Part shown: one piece after another, positions 1-8,614 of the stretch
Numbering within the stretch: position 1 is the stretch's first letter
Layout: each line of letters opens with the position of its first letter
DNA from: Nitrosovibrio sp. Nv4
GTDB lineage: Bacteria; Pseudomonadota; Alphaproteobacteria; Acetobacterales; Acetobacteraceae
Assembly: GCA_943330455.2 (NCBI GenBank)
Contig: CALQHT020000011.1
Coordinates: 1-41,883 of the forward strand
Direction of reading: 5' to 3'
Length of the DNA: 41,883 nucleotides
Translations under genes and position numbers: made by a program
Notes under the pieces: generated by a model
The model's database searches: none
The model's input: the letters and a program-made list of their open reading frames with translations, nothing else
Told to the model about the DNA's origin: nothing

Positions 1-90
1 ACCTTGGAAGCGATGGGTCAGACCGCGAGTTCGGCCGCCATGATCCTCGGAGCCATCGGTCTGGGGCCATACCAACAGAAAACGCTATAA
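1..90 (+). CDS. C-terminal stump of an unidentified protein (5' end outside window)
   Basis: Frame 1 is open from the first base to a TAA at 88-90 and encodes 29 residues. It has a hydrophobic run (AAMILGAIGLG) followed by PYQQKTL and the stop. The GLGP sequence after a hydrophobic helix resembles late transmembrane helices of MFS carriers, where it is normally followed by more protein. If so, this could be a truncated transporter. That reading is weak because so little is visible, and the fragment could equally be the natural end of another membrane protein. Confidence 0.35.
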   Translation, partial: TLEAMGQTASSAAMILGAIGLGPYQQKTL

Positions 91-774
91 GAGCCTAAAG
101 TAAACTCTCAAAACGACCTGAATCGTCGCGTCCTGTCAGTCAGATGGCAGGCGATCCTGATGTCGGATCTTAAAAACCGCGAGGACCGCGACATGCCTCC
201 ACTCAGGCGGTCTCAAAACAAGGACGCGCGCGTTAACCCACCGCACATTATTTCTACAAACAACGTCCGATCAACGCATTACGGACCTGTCTTCACCCAG
301 CGATTCGGCCCGGGCGGGAATTTCCTTGCCACGGGACCTCCTGTCAGCCTAGAACATAACGTGAATATATAGACCCGGTCATGACCCCCACCCGCGCAAA
401 AATCAACCTCACGCGTCCGAATTCAGCCTACGACGCAGTGCGCGCGCCTGTGTTGTGGTGCCACTATTGGCAACGTGCCACCCGACCGCCGGCCCCTCCA
501 CCATGTATCGAAGGGCCGAATGATATTCGCCAATCCCCGCACTGCGCGGTGGCGGAGAACCGAGGACGTAAGGCGACGCGCAAACGCGATCGCACCGCTG
601 GGCGTGTCCGCGCGCCCAATTGGGGCGGTCATTCTTGCGTGTCGCCTTTCACTGGACGAAAAATACCGGGACCGCTGATATCAGCCGAGGTTCTTGCGCA
701 TTTTCAACCAGTGGGATGATCCAATCCACATCTCCATCCGTAGCAGGCCGCACCTGCCCCATGACGGATGCCCC
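91..774. other. 684-bp stretch without a supported gene
   Basis: Short open frames exist here (for example 160-372 and 381-719 on plus, 423-632 on minus). None has a convincing ribosome binding site, recognisable motif or hydrophobic pattern, and those around 420-720 overlap one another on both strands. Parts look less GC-rich than the neighbouring genes (for example 91-130 and 340-380). I see no tRNA, terminator-grade hairpin or insertion-sequence end. It may be decayed sequence downstream of the truncated gene at the edge. Confidence 0.4.
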
Positions 775-1176
775 ATGATGCCGATCACCGCGTTTTACGC
801 CGCCCTGCTAACCCCGATTTTTGTGCTGTTGTCGGTACGGGTCATCGCGGCGCGCCGCGGCGGTCGGGTCGCGGTGGGTGACGGCGGAAACCCGCTGCTG
901 CTGCGGCGCATGCGGGTTCACGCGAATTTCGCCGAATATGTGCCGCTGGCCCTGGTCCTGATGGCGCTGGCCGAGAGCCTCCATACGCCGAACTGGCTGA
1001 TCCACGCCCTCGGCCTGCTGCTGCTGGCAGCACGTGCGTCGCATGCGGCCGGGATGTCGCAAATGGCGGAGCGATTTCAGTTTCGGGTCACCGGAGTCGC
1101 GGCCACGTTCGGCGTGCTGATCGCCGCTTCCGTTCTATGCATCCTCGGCGCGGCGCGTTCGGCTGCCTTGTTCTGA
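775..1176 (+). CDS. MAPEG family integral membrane protein
   Basis: This 133-residue protein has four hydrophobic segments, at about residues 4-22, 55-72, 76-93 and 108-130. Between the first two is the cytoplasmic motif with RMRVHANFAEYVPLALV, which matches the RxxxNxxE signature of the MAPEG family (membrane-associated proteins in eicosanoid and glutathione metabolism). Bacterial members of this YecN-like type have mostly unknown substrates and sit in the inner membrane. I chose the ATG at 775 (778 is also possible) because the frame upstream to 694 is charged and unlike the family. The 3' end overlaps the convergent carbonic anhydrase gene by 100 bp. Confidence 0.82.
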   Translation: MMPITAFYAALLTPIFVLLSVRVIAARRGGRVAVGDGGNPLLLRRMRVHANFAEYVPLALVLMALAESLHTPNWLIHALGLLLLAARASHAAGMSQMAERFQFRVTGVAATFGVLIAASVLCILGAARSAALF

Positions 1177-1811
1177 CGGGCGGACCTACAGGGGAGCCGA
1201 CTCGGCACAGAGTCAAATGTCCCGTCTGGCCCCAACAGGCTGAGTTGCCCCGTCCTGATGTCGAAATGCGCGCCATGCAGGTGCAAGCAGCCGGACGCCA
1301 CCCGCTCGGCGATCCACGGGAATGTCATCAGGTTGTCCAGCGACAATTTCACGGTCTCCTGCTCACAGCAGAGTTGCCGATCCATACCGTCGTCGCACGC
1401 CAACGCCCGATCCCGGGCGCGAGAGGCAATGCCGATCCAACCCGCGACAAAATCGGATGCCTCGGGCGGTACGCCTTGCAACATCGCCCGGACGCCGCCG
1501 CACAGGCCGTGCCCCATCACCAGAAGTTCGTTCACTTCCAGCACGCGCACGCCGAACTCCAGAGCGGCGCTGGTGCCGTGATAGCCGCTGTCCGGCGTAT
1601 AGGGAGGCACCAGATTGGCGACATTGCGAACGACGAACAACTCACCCGGCCCGGCATCGAAGATCATCCCCGGATCGACCCGGCTATCCGCGCAGGACAC
1701 AACCATGGCCCGGGGCTCCTGGCCCAAATCGGCCAGGCCTTCGAACATCCGCCGCCGTTCGGGCCATTGGTTGCCACGGAAACGATGATAGCCGTCCATC
1801 AATCGGTCCAT
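1077..1811 (-). CDS. Beta-class carbonic anhydrase
   Basis: A 244-residue cytoplasmic zinc enzyme that interconverts CO2 and bicarbonate. The zinc-site and catalytic signature is complete: C40, D42 and R44 in SCADSR, then H101 and C104 in GHGLCGG. The region ELFVVRNVANLVPP, typical of the family, lies between them. The conserved fold ends near residue 201 (DGTFDSV). The last 40 or so residues are basic, low in family character, and largely lie antisense to the MAPEG gene, so they may be a neutral read-through extension. The ATG at 1811 is preceded by a G-rich stretch (GGGGGCTGAGC); an in-frame ATG at 1799 is an alternative. Role inferred: bicarbonate supply or CO2 handling. Confidence 0.92.
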   Translation of the reverse strand: MDRLMDGYHRFRGNQWPERRRMFEGLADLGQEPRAMVVSCADSRVDPGMIFDAGPGELFVVRNVANLVPPYTPDSGYHGTSAALEFGVRVLEVNELLVMGHGLCGGVRAMLQGVPPEASDFVAGWIGIASRARDRALACDDGMDRQLCCEQETVKLSLDNLMTFPWIAERVASGCLHLHGAHFDIRTGQLSLLGPDGTFDSVPSRLPCRSARQNKAAERAAPRMHRTEAAISTPNVAATPVTRN

Positions 1812-2024
1812 GGCTCAGCCCCCGACCGGGCGGTAGTGCGGGTGACGGGGTACGATGACGTTGCGGTGGCAAGCCATGGTCACCGGAACACGGGCGGGAG
1901 CGATTACGGGCGATCGGATCATACCTGGAAACTAGCCGATGGGCCGATCCTTGGCGACTGTCTCCATGTGGGCCGGCACGGAAGCCCGATACCAACCCAA
2001 CACGCGAACCGCTACGCCATCCGC

Positions 2025-2576
2025 CTACCGCGCCGTCTCCAACTGACGCATGTAGGCACGGTATGCGCCAGCGTAGCGCTCTCCGCGATGGAACTGCTTG
2101 AAGAGGGTCACCACATCTCGGGCCAATGTCAGGCGGATCCGCGGATTCCTTGCCGCGGTGATGGTAACGGATGGATGTTGCGGCGAAAGCAGGACCTGGA
2201 TACCCGCATCGCTGGCGGAATCACCGAGTTGTTCGGCCAGCACATGGCAACCGACCAGCCCCAGCCGACGCAAGTCCCGCACCCCGTCGCCGGGACGGAA
2301 ATCGTCGCGGTCGCGGATGTCGGAAAACAGATCCTCTCGCAGGCACCGCTTGAAGGCGACACGGGATGTGCGTGGGTGGGACAGTTCCTCGATCAACCGG
2401 CCATCCAACGGCAGAATCGCCGCGATGCGGGTGTCCCGACTGTCCGACGACGCGTGCCGGAACAGGATCACGGCGTCGGTGCCATAGTCATGTCGGGTGG
2501 ACAGGGTCAGCCCCTGCTCACGTGCGATTTCGTGCAATGCCCGAACGAATGTCGCATCCTCGACGAGCCGTGTCAT
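2025..2576 (-). CDS. Conserved-looking protein of unknown function
   Basis: A soluble 183-residue protein with no signal peptide or membrane segment. I do not recognise a family. It has a mixed alpha/beta pattern, with hydrophobic strands such as DAVILFRH, RIAAILPL and GIQVLLSP, and an arginine-rich C-terminal helix. The ATG at 2576 follows a purine-rich AAGAGG. It lies 76 bp downstream of the AEC transporter on the same strand, so co-transcription is plausible. The opposite strand is also open over this stretch, but that frame is high-GC antisense noise. Supported as coding mainly by frame quality and start context. Confidence 0.6.
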   Translation of the reverse strand: MTRLVEDATFVRALHEIAREQGLTLSTRHDYGTDAVILFRHASSDSRDTRIAAILPLDGRLIEELSHPRTSRVAFKRCLREDLFSDIRDRDDFRPGDGVRDLRRLGLVGCHVLAEQLGDSASDAGIQVLLSPQHPSVTITAARNPRIRLTLARDVVTLFKQFHRGERYAGAYRAYMRQLETAR

Positions 2577-2652
2577 AAAGCGCCTCTTGCCTGCGGAACG
2601 TCATTCAAACAGCCACAGGTGAAGGAAGCGTTGACACTGCATACGGGCCGGA

Positions 2653-3585
2653 TCAGGGCGCCAGGAAAATCAACAGGACCGACAGCGTGCCAAAAGATAG
2701 CACGGTCGAGATCAGGATCGTGCCCGAGGTCGACGCGCCTTCCCGCCCATACAGGCGCGCCAGGATGAATGCCCCCGCGCCGGTGGGCAGGGCGGCCATG
2801 AGCACCGCGGTTTCCGCCCAAAGCGGCGGCAGCGTGAAGACATGGAACGCCAACACCCAGACCACCGCTGGCTGCACCAGCAGTTTCAGCCCCACCAGAC
2901 GCGCGACGAGACCCGGCTGAAACCGCTCGGTGGTTTCCCCCAGCATCAGGCCGGTGGCGACCAGCGCGCAGGGTGTCGCGGCGCCGCCCATCAGGGTCAG
3001 GAACCGATCCACCGCCAAAGGCAGCTCAAAGCCCACCATCGCCAGCGCCAGACCGGCGACCGGGGACAGCAACAACGGGTTGGTGGCGAGCGCTCGCCCG
3101 ACGCGAACGACGATGCGGCGAATGCCGGGGGCGCCGGCGCGGTCCGTTTCCAGCAAGGCAATCGCGATCCCGAATTGCGGACAGGCGGTGATGACCATGG
3201 TGATGACGCTCGGGACCAGGCTGTCCTCCCCGAACGCCATGCGGCAGAGCGGGATGCCCATGTAGCCGGTGTTGCAGAAAGTCGCGCTGAGTGCCTGCAA
3301 CGCGCTGTTGCCGAGGGGCGTCCCCCGGCGCCGCGACAGCAGCATGGACAGGATGGCCGGGATCGCGATGCCCAGCCCGAACGCGGCCAGCAGCCCGCCA
3401 TTCGCCAGATGCGCCGGCTGGATATGCACCATGGCCTGGAACAGCACCGCGGGCAGCGCGAGATAGACCACGAACTGATTCAGCGCGCCCGTGACCTCCC
3501 GCCCCAGCAGACGATAGCGGGCGGCCAGCGCCCCGGTCAGGATCAGTCCGAAGACCGGCAAGGCGATCGAGACGACGACAAGCAC
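2653..3585 (-). CDS. AEC family permease (auxin efflux carrier type)
   Basis: An inner-membrane transporter of 310 residues with about ten hydrophobic helices, starting with SIALPVFGLILTGALAAR and followed by a helix with NQFVVYLALPAVLF. The duplicated five-helix layout and the mid-protein FCNTGYMGIPL motif are typical of the AEC/BASS-like carriers that export or take up small organic acids such as malate and malonate. The substrate cannot be read from the sequence. I place the start at the GTG at 3585. The frame continues to 3729, but those 48 residues are very arginine-rich and unlike the family. The gene is transcribed away from the VOC gene that starts at 3750. Confidence 0.85.
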   Translation of the reverse strand: MLVVVSIALPVFGLILTGALAARYRLLGREVTGALNQFVVYLALPAVLFQAMVHIQPAHLANGGLLAAFGLGIAIPAILSMLLSRRRGTPLGNSALQALSATFCNTGYMGIPLCRMAFGEDSLVPSVITMVITACPQFGIAIALLETDRAGAPGIRRIVVRVGRALATNPLLLSPVAGLALAMVGFELPLAVDRFLTLMGGAATPCALVATGLMLGETTERFQPGLVARLVGLKLLVQPAVVWVLAFHVFTLPPLWAETAVLMAALPTGAGAFILARLYGREGASTSGTILISTVLSFGTLSVLLIFLAP

Positions 3586-3749
3586 GCGATGGTCCCGATC
3601 CTGTGGCCTGAGCCGGCTCCTTACCGCGATGCGGCGACCTCGGCCATCTCGCCGTGCCATTCGGGCCGGCGACGGTCGCAGTGGTCGCTTGCGTTCGGCC
3701 CCGCCGCGCCGTTGAATGCGGCCCTTCAAGCAATCCTAGGGGAACGACC

Positions 3750-4289
3750 ATGGGGACCATACGCGCGCGACTCGCCCATGTTGGCGTCTACGCCCACGAC
3801 AAGCCGAAGCTGGAGCATTTCTACACCACCGTGTTGGGCCTGATGATCACCGACAAGGGCCAGGGCCGTGGCGGCGTCGAGCTGACCTTCATGAGTGCCA
3901 ATCCCGAGAACCACCACCAATTCGTGCTGGTCAGCGGGCGGCCCGACACGTCGGGCTTCAACCCGATCAACCAGATGTCCTTCATGGTGGACACCTTGTC
4001 GGACCTGCGGGAGGTGCATGGACGCGCCCTCGCCCATGGTGCCACAGACATGCGTGTCGTCAGCCACGGCAACGCATGGTCGTGCTATTTCAAGGACCCG
4101 GAAGGCAACACGGTGGAGGCCTATCTGGACTCGCCGTTCCATGTGCCGCAGCCGCATGGCGAGCCGCTGGACCTGACCAAGTCCGACGACGAAATCCTGC
4201 GGGAAACCGAGGATGCCTGCCGCAAGGACCCAGGCTTCATGCCGATCGAGGCGTTCAAGAAGAGCCTGGCCGAACGTCTGGCGGGTTAG
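3750..4289 (+). CDS. VOC superfamily protein (glyoxalase/extradiol dioxygenase fold)
   Basis: A 179-residue soluble protein with the paired beta-alpha-beta-beta-beta repeat of the vicinal oxygen chelate fold. Opening: LAHVGVYAHD with H10 at the first metal position. Close of the fold: YFKDPEGNTVEAYLD with E123 at the last. At the middle position (NQMSFMV) residue 75 is Gln where most members, including the second VOC protein in this window, have His. Gln occurs as a metal ligand in glyoxalase I, so the site may still bind metal. The C-terminal 50 residues are a charged helical tail beyond the fold. AGGGGAACGACC precedes the ATG at 3750. Substrate unknown. Confidence 0.85.
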   Translation: MGTIRARLAHVGVYAHDKPKLEHFYTTVLGLMITDKGQGRGGVELTFMSANPENHHQFVLVSGRPDTSGFNPINQMSFMVDTLSDLREVHGRALAHGATDMRVVSHGNAWSCYFKDPEGNTVEAYLDSPFHVPQPHGEPLDLTKSDDEILRETEDACRKDPGFMPIEAFKKSLAERLAG

Positions 4290-4296
4290 AACCGCT

Positions 4297-4332
4297 ACGG
4301 CCAGACCGGAAACCGATAACCGGTCTGGCCGT
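4297..4332 (+). terminator. Strong hairpin after the VOC gene
   Basis: Two exact 13-base arms, ACGGCCAGACCGG at 4297-4309 and its complement at 4320-4332, enclose a 10-base loop, starting 8 bases after the VOC stop codon. There is no T-run, so it is a candidate terminator or 3' stabiliser rather than a textbook intrinsic terminator. Confidence 0.6.
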
Positions 4333-4456
4333 TCGCCCTGTTGGATGACCGCGTGGACCCAGGTCGCGTGATCGCGCCCATCGTTCTTCGGCTCGGGCGT
4401 TTTGGCGTTCGGCCGGGACGCTGTATGGAAGCGGCCCTGACCGCTTCGGATCCCGC

Positions 4457-5512
4457 ATGACCCTCCTCGCCCTGTCGCGCCACCTGGCATTTGCCCTCGG
4501 CCTGGCGCTGATATCCGCGATCGTGGTGCGGATCATGATCTCGGCCCGGGTGATGGATCGCCCGGATGCGCGCAAGGTCCATGACCGCCCGATCCCGAAA
4601 GGCGGAGGCGTCGGGGTCGTCGTCGCTTTCCTGGTCGGTATCCTGGTGCTGTACCAGTTCGCCACCTTCGCGCGCATCGACGAGTCCTACTTCCTCGGCG
4701 TGATCGGCGCCGCGTTCGCCATCGCCCTCATCGCCTTCCTCGACGACATCTACGACTGGCCCTTCGCCATCAAGCTCGGCACCCAGGTCGTGGCTGCCCT
4801 GGTCGCTGTCGGCAGCGGATTATATGTCGCCGATGTTCGCCTGCCCTATCTCGGGGCGGTGCCTCTCGGCTTTTGGGGCATGGCGGTGACAGTGGTCTGG
4901 CTGCTGTTCACCACCAACGCGGTGAATTTCATCGACGGGCTGAACGGTCTTGCGAGCGGGGTCACTTTGATCGCCAGCCTGTTCCTGGCCTTTATCGCGG
5001 CCCAGCACGGTGGCTGGTTCGGCTATGCCGCCTCCGGTCTGTTGGCCGCGGGGTTGGCGGGGTTCCTGCCGTTCAACTTCCCTCGCGCACGCATCTTCAT
5101 GGGCGATGTCGGCAGCCAGTTCTGCGGCTTCATGCTGGCGGTGCTGGCCGTGGTCGCCAGCCGCTTCGATGGCGTGGAGCTGTCGTTCCTGCTGATGCCG
5201 ATGCTGCTGTCAGGCGTGCTGTTCGACGTCGCATTCACCCTGGCCCGCCGAATGGCGCAGGGAGAGCAGGTGACGCAGGCGCATCGAGGCCATTTGTATC
5301 AGGTGGCGCAGCGGTCCGGCATGGGCGCGGTCTCGGTCACCCTGGCGCATTGGGGTTTCGCGACCTGGGGCGGGGTTTGCTGCCTGATCTTCATCGCCGC
5401 ACCGTCCGCCTGGAAACCGTTCGTGCCGGTGCTGGTCCTGATCCCGCAACTGGTCTGGCTGACCCTGGTCACGCGGTGGGCACGGAGCGCGGCGTTGCCT
5501 CGCTGGGGGTAA
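4457..5512 (+). CDS. WecA/MraY-type undecaprenyl-phosphate sugar-1-phosphate transferase
   Basis: A polytopic membrane enzyme of 351 residues that transfers a sugar-1-phosphate from a UDP-sugar to undecaprenyl phosphate, the first step of a surface polysaccharide. Family motifs appear in order: LDDIYDW with D96-D97 (magnesium site), NAVNFIDGLNGL with N157 and D160, FMGDVGSQ with D217, and AHRGHLYQ with H276 and H279, the cytoplasmic loop that marks the WecA/TagO group rather than MraY. About ten hydrophobic helices are visible. The N-terminal KVHDRPIPKGGG motif is also typical. There are no other polysaccharide genes beside it; galU and a phosphohexomutase lie 25 kb away. The exact sugar is unknown. 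The ATG at 4457 lies 125 bp after the hairpin. Confidence 0.92.
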   Translation: MTLLALSRHLAFALGLALISAIVVRIMISARVMDRPDARKVHDRPIPKGGGVGVVVAFLVGILVLYQFATFARIDESYFLGVIGAAFAIALIAFLDDIYDWPFAIKLGTQVVAALVAVGSGLYVADVRLPYLGAVPLGFWGMAVTVVWLLFTTNAVNFIDGLNGLASGVTLIASLFLAFIAAQHGGWFGYAASGLLAAGLAGFLPFNFPRARIFMGDVGSQFCGFMLAVLAVVASRFDGVELSFLLMPMLLSGVLFDVAFTLARRMAQGEQVTQAHRGHLYQVAQRSGMGAVSVTLAHWGFATWGGVCCLIFIAAPSAWKPFVPVLVLIPQLVWLTLVTRWARSAALPRWG

Positions 5513-5529
5513 TACTGACCGGCGGGCCG

Positions 5530-5652
5530 ATTGACCGATGCATCGCCCCCTCCGTCATTGCCGAGATTGACCCGGCAACCGGCGCTTCAACGGCGGGGGG
5601 CGGGTTGCCGGATCAAGTCCGGCAATGACGAGGGGGGATGCCTATGGGTCAT
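5530..5652. repeat. Long palindromic repeat, family A, copy 1
   Basis: An imperfect inverted repeat between the convergent ends of the WecA-type gene and argB. Core arms are CCGTCATTGCCG near 5552 and CGGCAATGACG near 5620. Outer arms are TTGACCGATGCAT at 5531 and a degraded complement near 5640. Four more copies occur in the window, at about 8511, 26023, 29826 and 33045. Confidence 0.85.
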
Positions 5653-5718
5653 TGTTTCGGCCGGTTGGTACAACAATGCCCCAAGCCGAGCACACCCGCT
5701 CGGCTTGGGCCGCCGCCG

Positions 5719-6630
5719 TTACCGCCGGATGATCGTGCCGGGCCCGCCCTCGGTGAACAGTTCCAACAGGCAGGCATGCGGCACGCGGCCGTCCAGGATC
5801 ACCGCGCCCTTGACGCCCAACTTGACGGCCTCGACGCAGTTCTCGACCTTCGGGATCATGCCGCCGGTGATCGTGCCGTCGGCGATCCGCGCGTCCACAT
5901 CCGTCAGCGACAACTCCGGGATCAGGTTTTTGTCCTTGTCCAGCACCCCGGGCACATCGGTCAGCATCAGCAGCCGCGTGGCGTTCAGCGCGCCGGCCAC
6001 CGCGGCGGCCACGGTATCGGCGTTGATGTTGTAGGTCTGCCCATCGGCGTCGACCCCGACCGGCGCGATCACCGGCACCAGGCCTCCCCCGGTCAGCGCA
6101 TGGATCACGCGCACGTCGATATGCTCGGGTTCCCCCACGAAGCCCAGGTCCAGCGCCTGCTCTTCCCCTGTGTCGGGGTTCTTCTTCATCCGGACCAGCT
6201 TCCTGGCCCGGATCATCCCGCCGTCCTTGCCGCAGATACCGACCGCGAGCGCGCCGGCCCGGGTGATCAGGTTGGACACGTATTTGTTGACGGTGCCGGC
6301 CAGCACCATCTCCACCACTTCCATCGCCGCGGCATCGGTCACCCGCAGCCCATCGAGGAACGTGGACTGCACCGCCAGGCGCTTCAGCATCGTGTTGATC
6401 TGCGGCCCGCCACCGTGCACGACAACCGGGTTCAGCCCCACCTGCTTCAGCAGGGCGATATCACGGCCGAATTCCTCGGCCAGGTGCTCCTCCCCCATCG
6501 CGTGGCCGCCGTATTTCACGACGACGGTGGCGCCGGCGTAGCGACGCAGGAACGGCAGGGCCTGGGCGAGGACGCGGGCGCGCTCGGTCGCGGCCGCCAC
6601 GTCGCTGGACTGGGGGGATGCTTCGCTCAT
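5719..6630 (-). CDS. argB: Acetylglutamate kinase
   Basis: Catalyses ATP-dependent phosphorylation of N-acetylglutamate, the second step of arginine synthesis, in the cytoplasm. The amino-acid-kinase fold is evident: [10 protein letters not shown] (phosphate-binding lysine and glycines), [10 protein letters not shown], the substrate-binding stretch with [18 protein letters not shown], and the late [11 protein letters not shown] motif. The 303-residue length is normal for the arginine-sensitive class. The frame continues to a TTG at 6666, but the ATG at 6630 gives the usual length. No other arg gene is adjacent. Its 3' end faces the WecA-type gene across palindromic repeat copy 1. Confidence 0.97.
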   Translation of the reverse strand: MSEASPQSSDVAAATERARVLAQALPFLRRYAGATVVVKYGGHAMGEEHLAEEFGRDIALLKQVGLNPVVVHGGGPQINTMLKRLAVQSTFLDGLRVTDAAAMEVVEMVLAGTVNKYVSNLITRAGALAVGICGKDGGMIRARKLVRMKKNPDTGEEQALDLGFVGEPEHIDVRVIHALTGGGLVPVIAPVGVDADGQTYNINADTVAAAVAGALNATRLLMLTDVPGVLDKDKNLIPELSLTDVDARIADGTITGGMIPKVENCVEAVKLGVKGAVILDGRVPHACLLELFTEGGPGTIIRR

Positions 6631-6695
6631 GGCCGCGCGTGTAGGGCGGGGTGGTTGGGGGGTCAAGGCTGAGTCGCGAACCGGGACCAGAAGGC

Positions 6696-7673
6696 TCAGT
6701 CGATCGTGATCTTCGCCTCGCGGATGATCTTCTTGTACACCGCATCGTCGTCGAGGTAGAACTTGCGCATCTCCGCCAAAGGGATAACCCGCGCGGCAAA
6801 GCCAATGGATAAAAGCCGAGCCTTGAGGTCGGGCTGGAGCGAAATCTCGGAGACGGCTTTGTGCATCTTCACGCGGATTTCTTCCGGGATTCCCAGCGGC
6901 CCGTAGAACCCCTGCCAGATCGGCGTGTTGACCGCCGGATACCCCAACTCGTTCATGGTCGGCACATCGGGAAAGTCCGGATGACGCTCCTCGGTGAACA
7001 TCGCGATCATTTTCAGCTTGCCGGCCTTCACATGGGGAAACCCATTCACCTCGATCAGCGAGTCGATGGTGCCGGACAGCAGGTCCGCCAGCGCGGCGGC
7101 GTTGCCGTTATAGGGCACATGGGTCATGTCGGTACCGGTCAGCAGGCCGAGGTATTTCATCCGCAACTCGCCGGGACTGCCGACACCGGAGGACCCGTAG
7201 GTCGACCGGCCCGGATTGGCGCGAGCATAGGCGATGAACTCCCGCAGATCGGACACCGGCAGCTTGTTGCTGATCATCAGACCGGACAGATACATCGCCG
7301 TGATGGCGATCGCGTCGATGTCCTCGGCCTTGTAGCTGACCTTGCGCAGGTTGGAGGTGGTGCTGATGACGGTCGAGCCGCACATGCAATAGGTGTAGCC
7401 ATCGGGTTTGGAGCGGATCACGGTTTCCAGCCCGACCGAGCCTCCGGCTCCGCCTTTGTTTTCGATCACGAAGGGCTGGCCGAACATGCGCGTCAGGGCT
7501 TCGGCGTAGGGACGGGCGCCGGTGTCGTTGGCGCCGCCGGGTGGGAATGGGACGATGATGCGGACCGGGCCCTTCGGCCAATCGGTCTGCGCCGCGACCG
7601 GCGCGGACAAGGACGCGGCTAGCACCGCGGCGATCAGCCCCAGCATGTATCGTCCGAGAATGTGGCCCTTCAT
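6696..7673 (-). CDS. Bug/TTT family periplasmic solute-binding receptor
   Basis: A 325-residue exported protein. The signal peptide ([19 protein letters not shown]) is followed by the mature start [23 protein letters not shown], which is the hallmark of tripartite tricarboxylate transporter receptors of the Bug family. Also typical are [10 protein letters not shown], the THVPYNG motif, and [11 protein letters not shown] near the C-terminus. Such receptors bind carboxylates or aromatic acids and feed TctA/TctB permeases or act as sensors. No permease genes are nearby, so this is an orphan receptor, which is common for this family. GGGAG precedes the ATG at 7673 at good spacing. It lies near the VOC and HpaB-family genes on the same strand. 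Confidence 0.92.
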   Translation of the reverse strand: MKGHILGRYMLGLIAAVLAASLSAPVAAQTDWPKGPVRIIVPFPPGGANDTGARPYAEALTRMFGQPFVIENKGGAGGSVGLETVIRSKPDGYTYCMCGSTVISTTSNLRKVSYKAEDIDAIAITAMYLSGLMISNKLPVSDLREFIAYARANPGRSTYGSSGVGSPGELRMKYLGLLTGTDMTHVPYNGNAAALADLLSGTIDSLIEVNGFPHVKAGKLKMIAMFTEERHPDFPDVPTMNELGYPAVNTPIWQGFYGPLGIPEEIRVKMHKAVSEISLQPDLKARLLSIGFAARVIPLAEMRKFYLDDDAVYKKIIREAKITID

Positions 7674-7982
7674 TGTTTGCTTCTCCCTATCACTCCGTTC
7701 CCAAATCCGTTCTGTGCGGATTTTCAGGGTCGTCGATAAGCCGGCCACGCATTGAAGGCCGCGTGCGACGTTCACAATGGCGACGCGCAACAATAACTGC
7801 TCTGTTTGGCGCGTGGCCAACCCACACAGTCATGGCCTGCGGAGGCCGGCCATCCACGACCTGATTGAGATCAACACTGCTAATCGTGGATGACGGAGCT
7901 GGGATGACGGGGCTGGTTGGCCGGTGCGCCGTTGTTTCCGCTGTTTGGTAAAAAAGGCGTCGCCCGTGTTCGGAGTCGTCGC
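7674..7982. other. 309-bp intergenic region upstream of the Bug receptor gene
   Basis: No gene seen. It carries the receptor's ribosome binding site next to 7673 and a small hairpin (ATGGCC at about 7831 pairing with GGCCAT at about 7847). The run of A near 7950 lies just downstream of the VOC gene's stop in the minus direction. Confidence 0.45.
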
Positions 7983-8474
7983 CTACCGCCGCACTACTGC
8001 CGGATCCGCGTCCCACGGCCCGTGGAACAGCCCGCGATTGACCACGTCCTCACTGAATACCTGTTCATTCCGAGGCCACTCCGCGCGCGGCAACTCATAG
8101 GACACTTCCAGCCCGTTGCCGTCCGGATCGCGGAAATAAATGCCCAGGGAAATGCCGTGGTCGACGATGGCGTCGATCGGGACCGCGTTATCCTTCAGCC
8201 GCTGATACGCCACGCCCAGATCGTCCAGGCTGCCGACCATCCAGGCCATGTGGTTCAGCCCGACCTGTCCGCGTTGCGGTCCCGGCGCGTCCGGCCCGAC
8301 CTGCATCAGCGCCACCTCATGCGACTGATCCAAATCCGCCGACATGAACGCCGCTCGCCCGGGCCGATGGTGATAGGTGTGAAGGCCCAGCACCTGCTGG
8401 TACCATTCCCGTGATCGGTCGGCGTCGCGAACGTAGATATTCACGTGTCCCAGATACATCGGTCGGCCACTCAT
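7983..8474 (-). CDS. VOC superfamily protein, probable extradiol-type dioxygenase or lyase
   Basis: A 163-residue soluble protein with a single VOC fold and a complete metal triad: H10 in LGHVNIYVRD, H75 in LNHMAWMV and E123 in GLEVSYELP, preceded by YFRDPDGN. The order and spacing match small single-domain extradiol ring-cleavage-like and glyoxalase-like proteins. It lies downstream of the HpaB-family monooxygenase on the same strand. That makes ring cleavage of a hydroxylated aromatic product plausible, although the fold alone does not prove it. Palindromic repeat copy 2 lies between the two genes, so they may be separate transcripts. Confidence 0.87.
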   Translation of the reverse strand: MSGRPMYLGHVNIYVRDADRSREWYQQVLGLHTYHHRPGRAAFMSADLDQSHEVALMQVGPDAPGPQRGQVGLNHMAWMVGSLDDLGVAYQRLKDNAVPIDAIVDHGISLGIYFRDPDGNGLEVSYELPRAEWPRNEQVFSEDVVNRGLFHGPWDADPAVVRR

Positions 8475-8510
8475 GTGTCGTTCCTCCTTATCGGTCTCGC
8501 CCGCCCCCCT

Positions 8511-8600
8511 TTACCGTCATTGCCGGACTTGATCCGGCAACCCACCCCCCACCGTTGAAGCGTGGATTGGCGGGGCAAGCCCTGCAATGATAGTGAGGGG
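8511..8600. repeat. Long palindromic repeat, family A, copy 2
   Basis: Core arms are ACCGTCATTGCCGG near 8513 and CTGCAATGATAGTGAGGGG near 8582, with the shared middle TTGATCCGGCAACCCACC and GTTGAAGCGTGGATTG. The outer arms seen in other copies are missing or decayed. It sits 3' of the HpaB-family gene and upstream of the VOC gene. Confidence 0.8.
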
Positions 8601-8614
8601 TCGGGTCCTTGGAC

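Noticed and set aside
160-719. Small open frames at 160-372 and 381-719
   Set aside because: No ribosome site, motif or hydrophobic pattern; they overlap frames on the other strand and lie in apparently decayed DNA.
1137-2768. Open frame of 543 codons on the plus strand
   Set aside because: It runs antisense through the carbonic anhydrase and the unknown gene at 2025-2576. Its composition (many Gln, His and Arg) is typical of reverse frames of GC-rich genes, and no motif is present.
2842-3843. Open frame of 333 codons on the plus strand
   Set aside because: Antisense to the AEC transporter, extremely rich in Gln, Arg and Asp, with no domain.
5531-6034. Short translated frames across the palindromic repeats (copies 1 and 3-5)
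   Set aside because: Peptides such as CRIKSGNDE arise from the repeat sequence itself and recur only because the DNA repeat does; they are not genes.
5638-6672. Open frame of 344 codons on the plus strand
   Set aside because: Exact antisense of argB, which has clear motifs on the minus strand.
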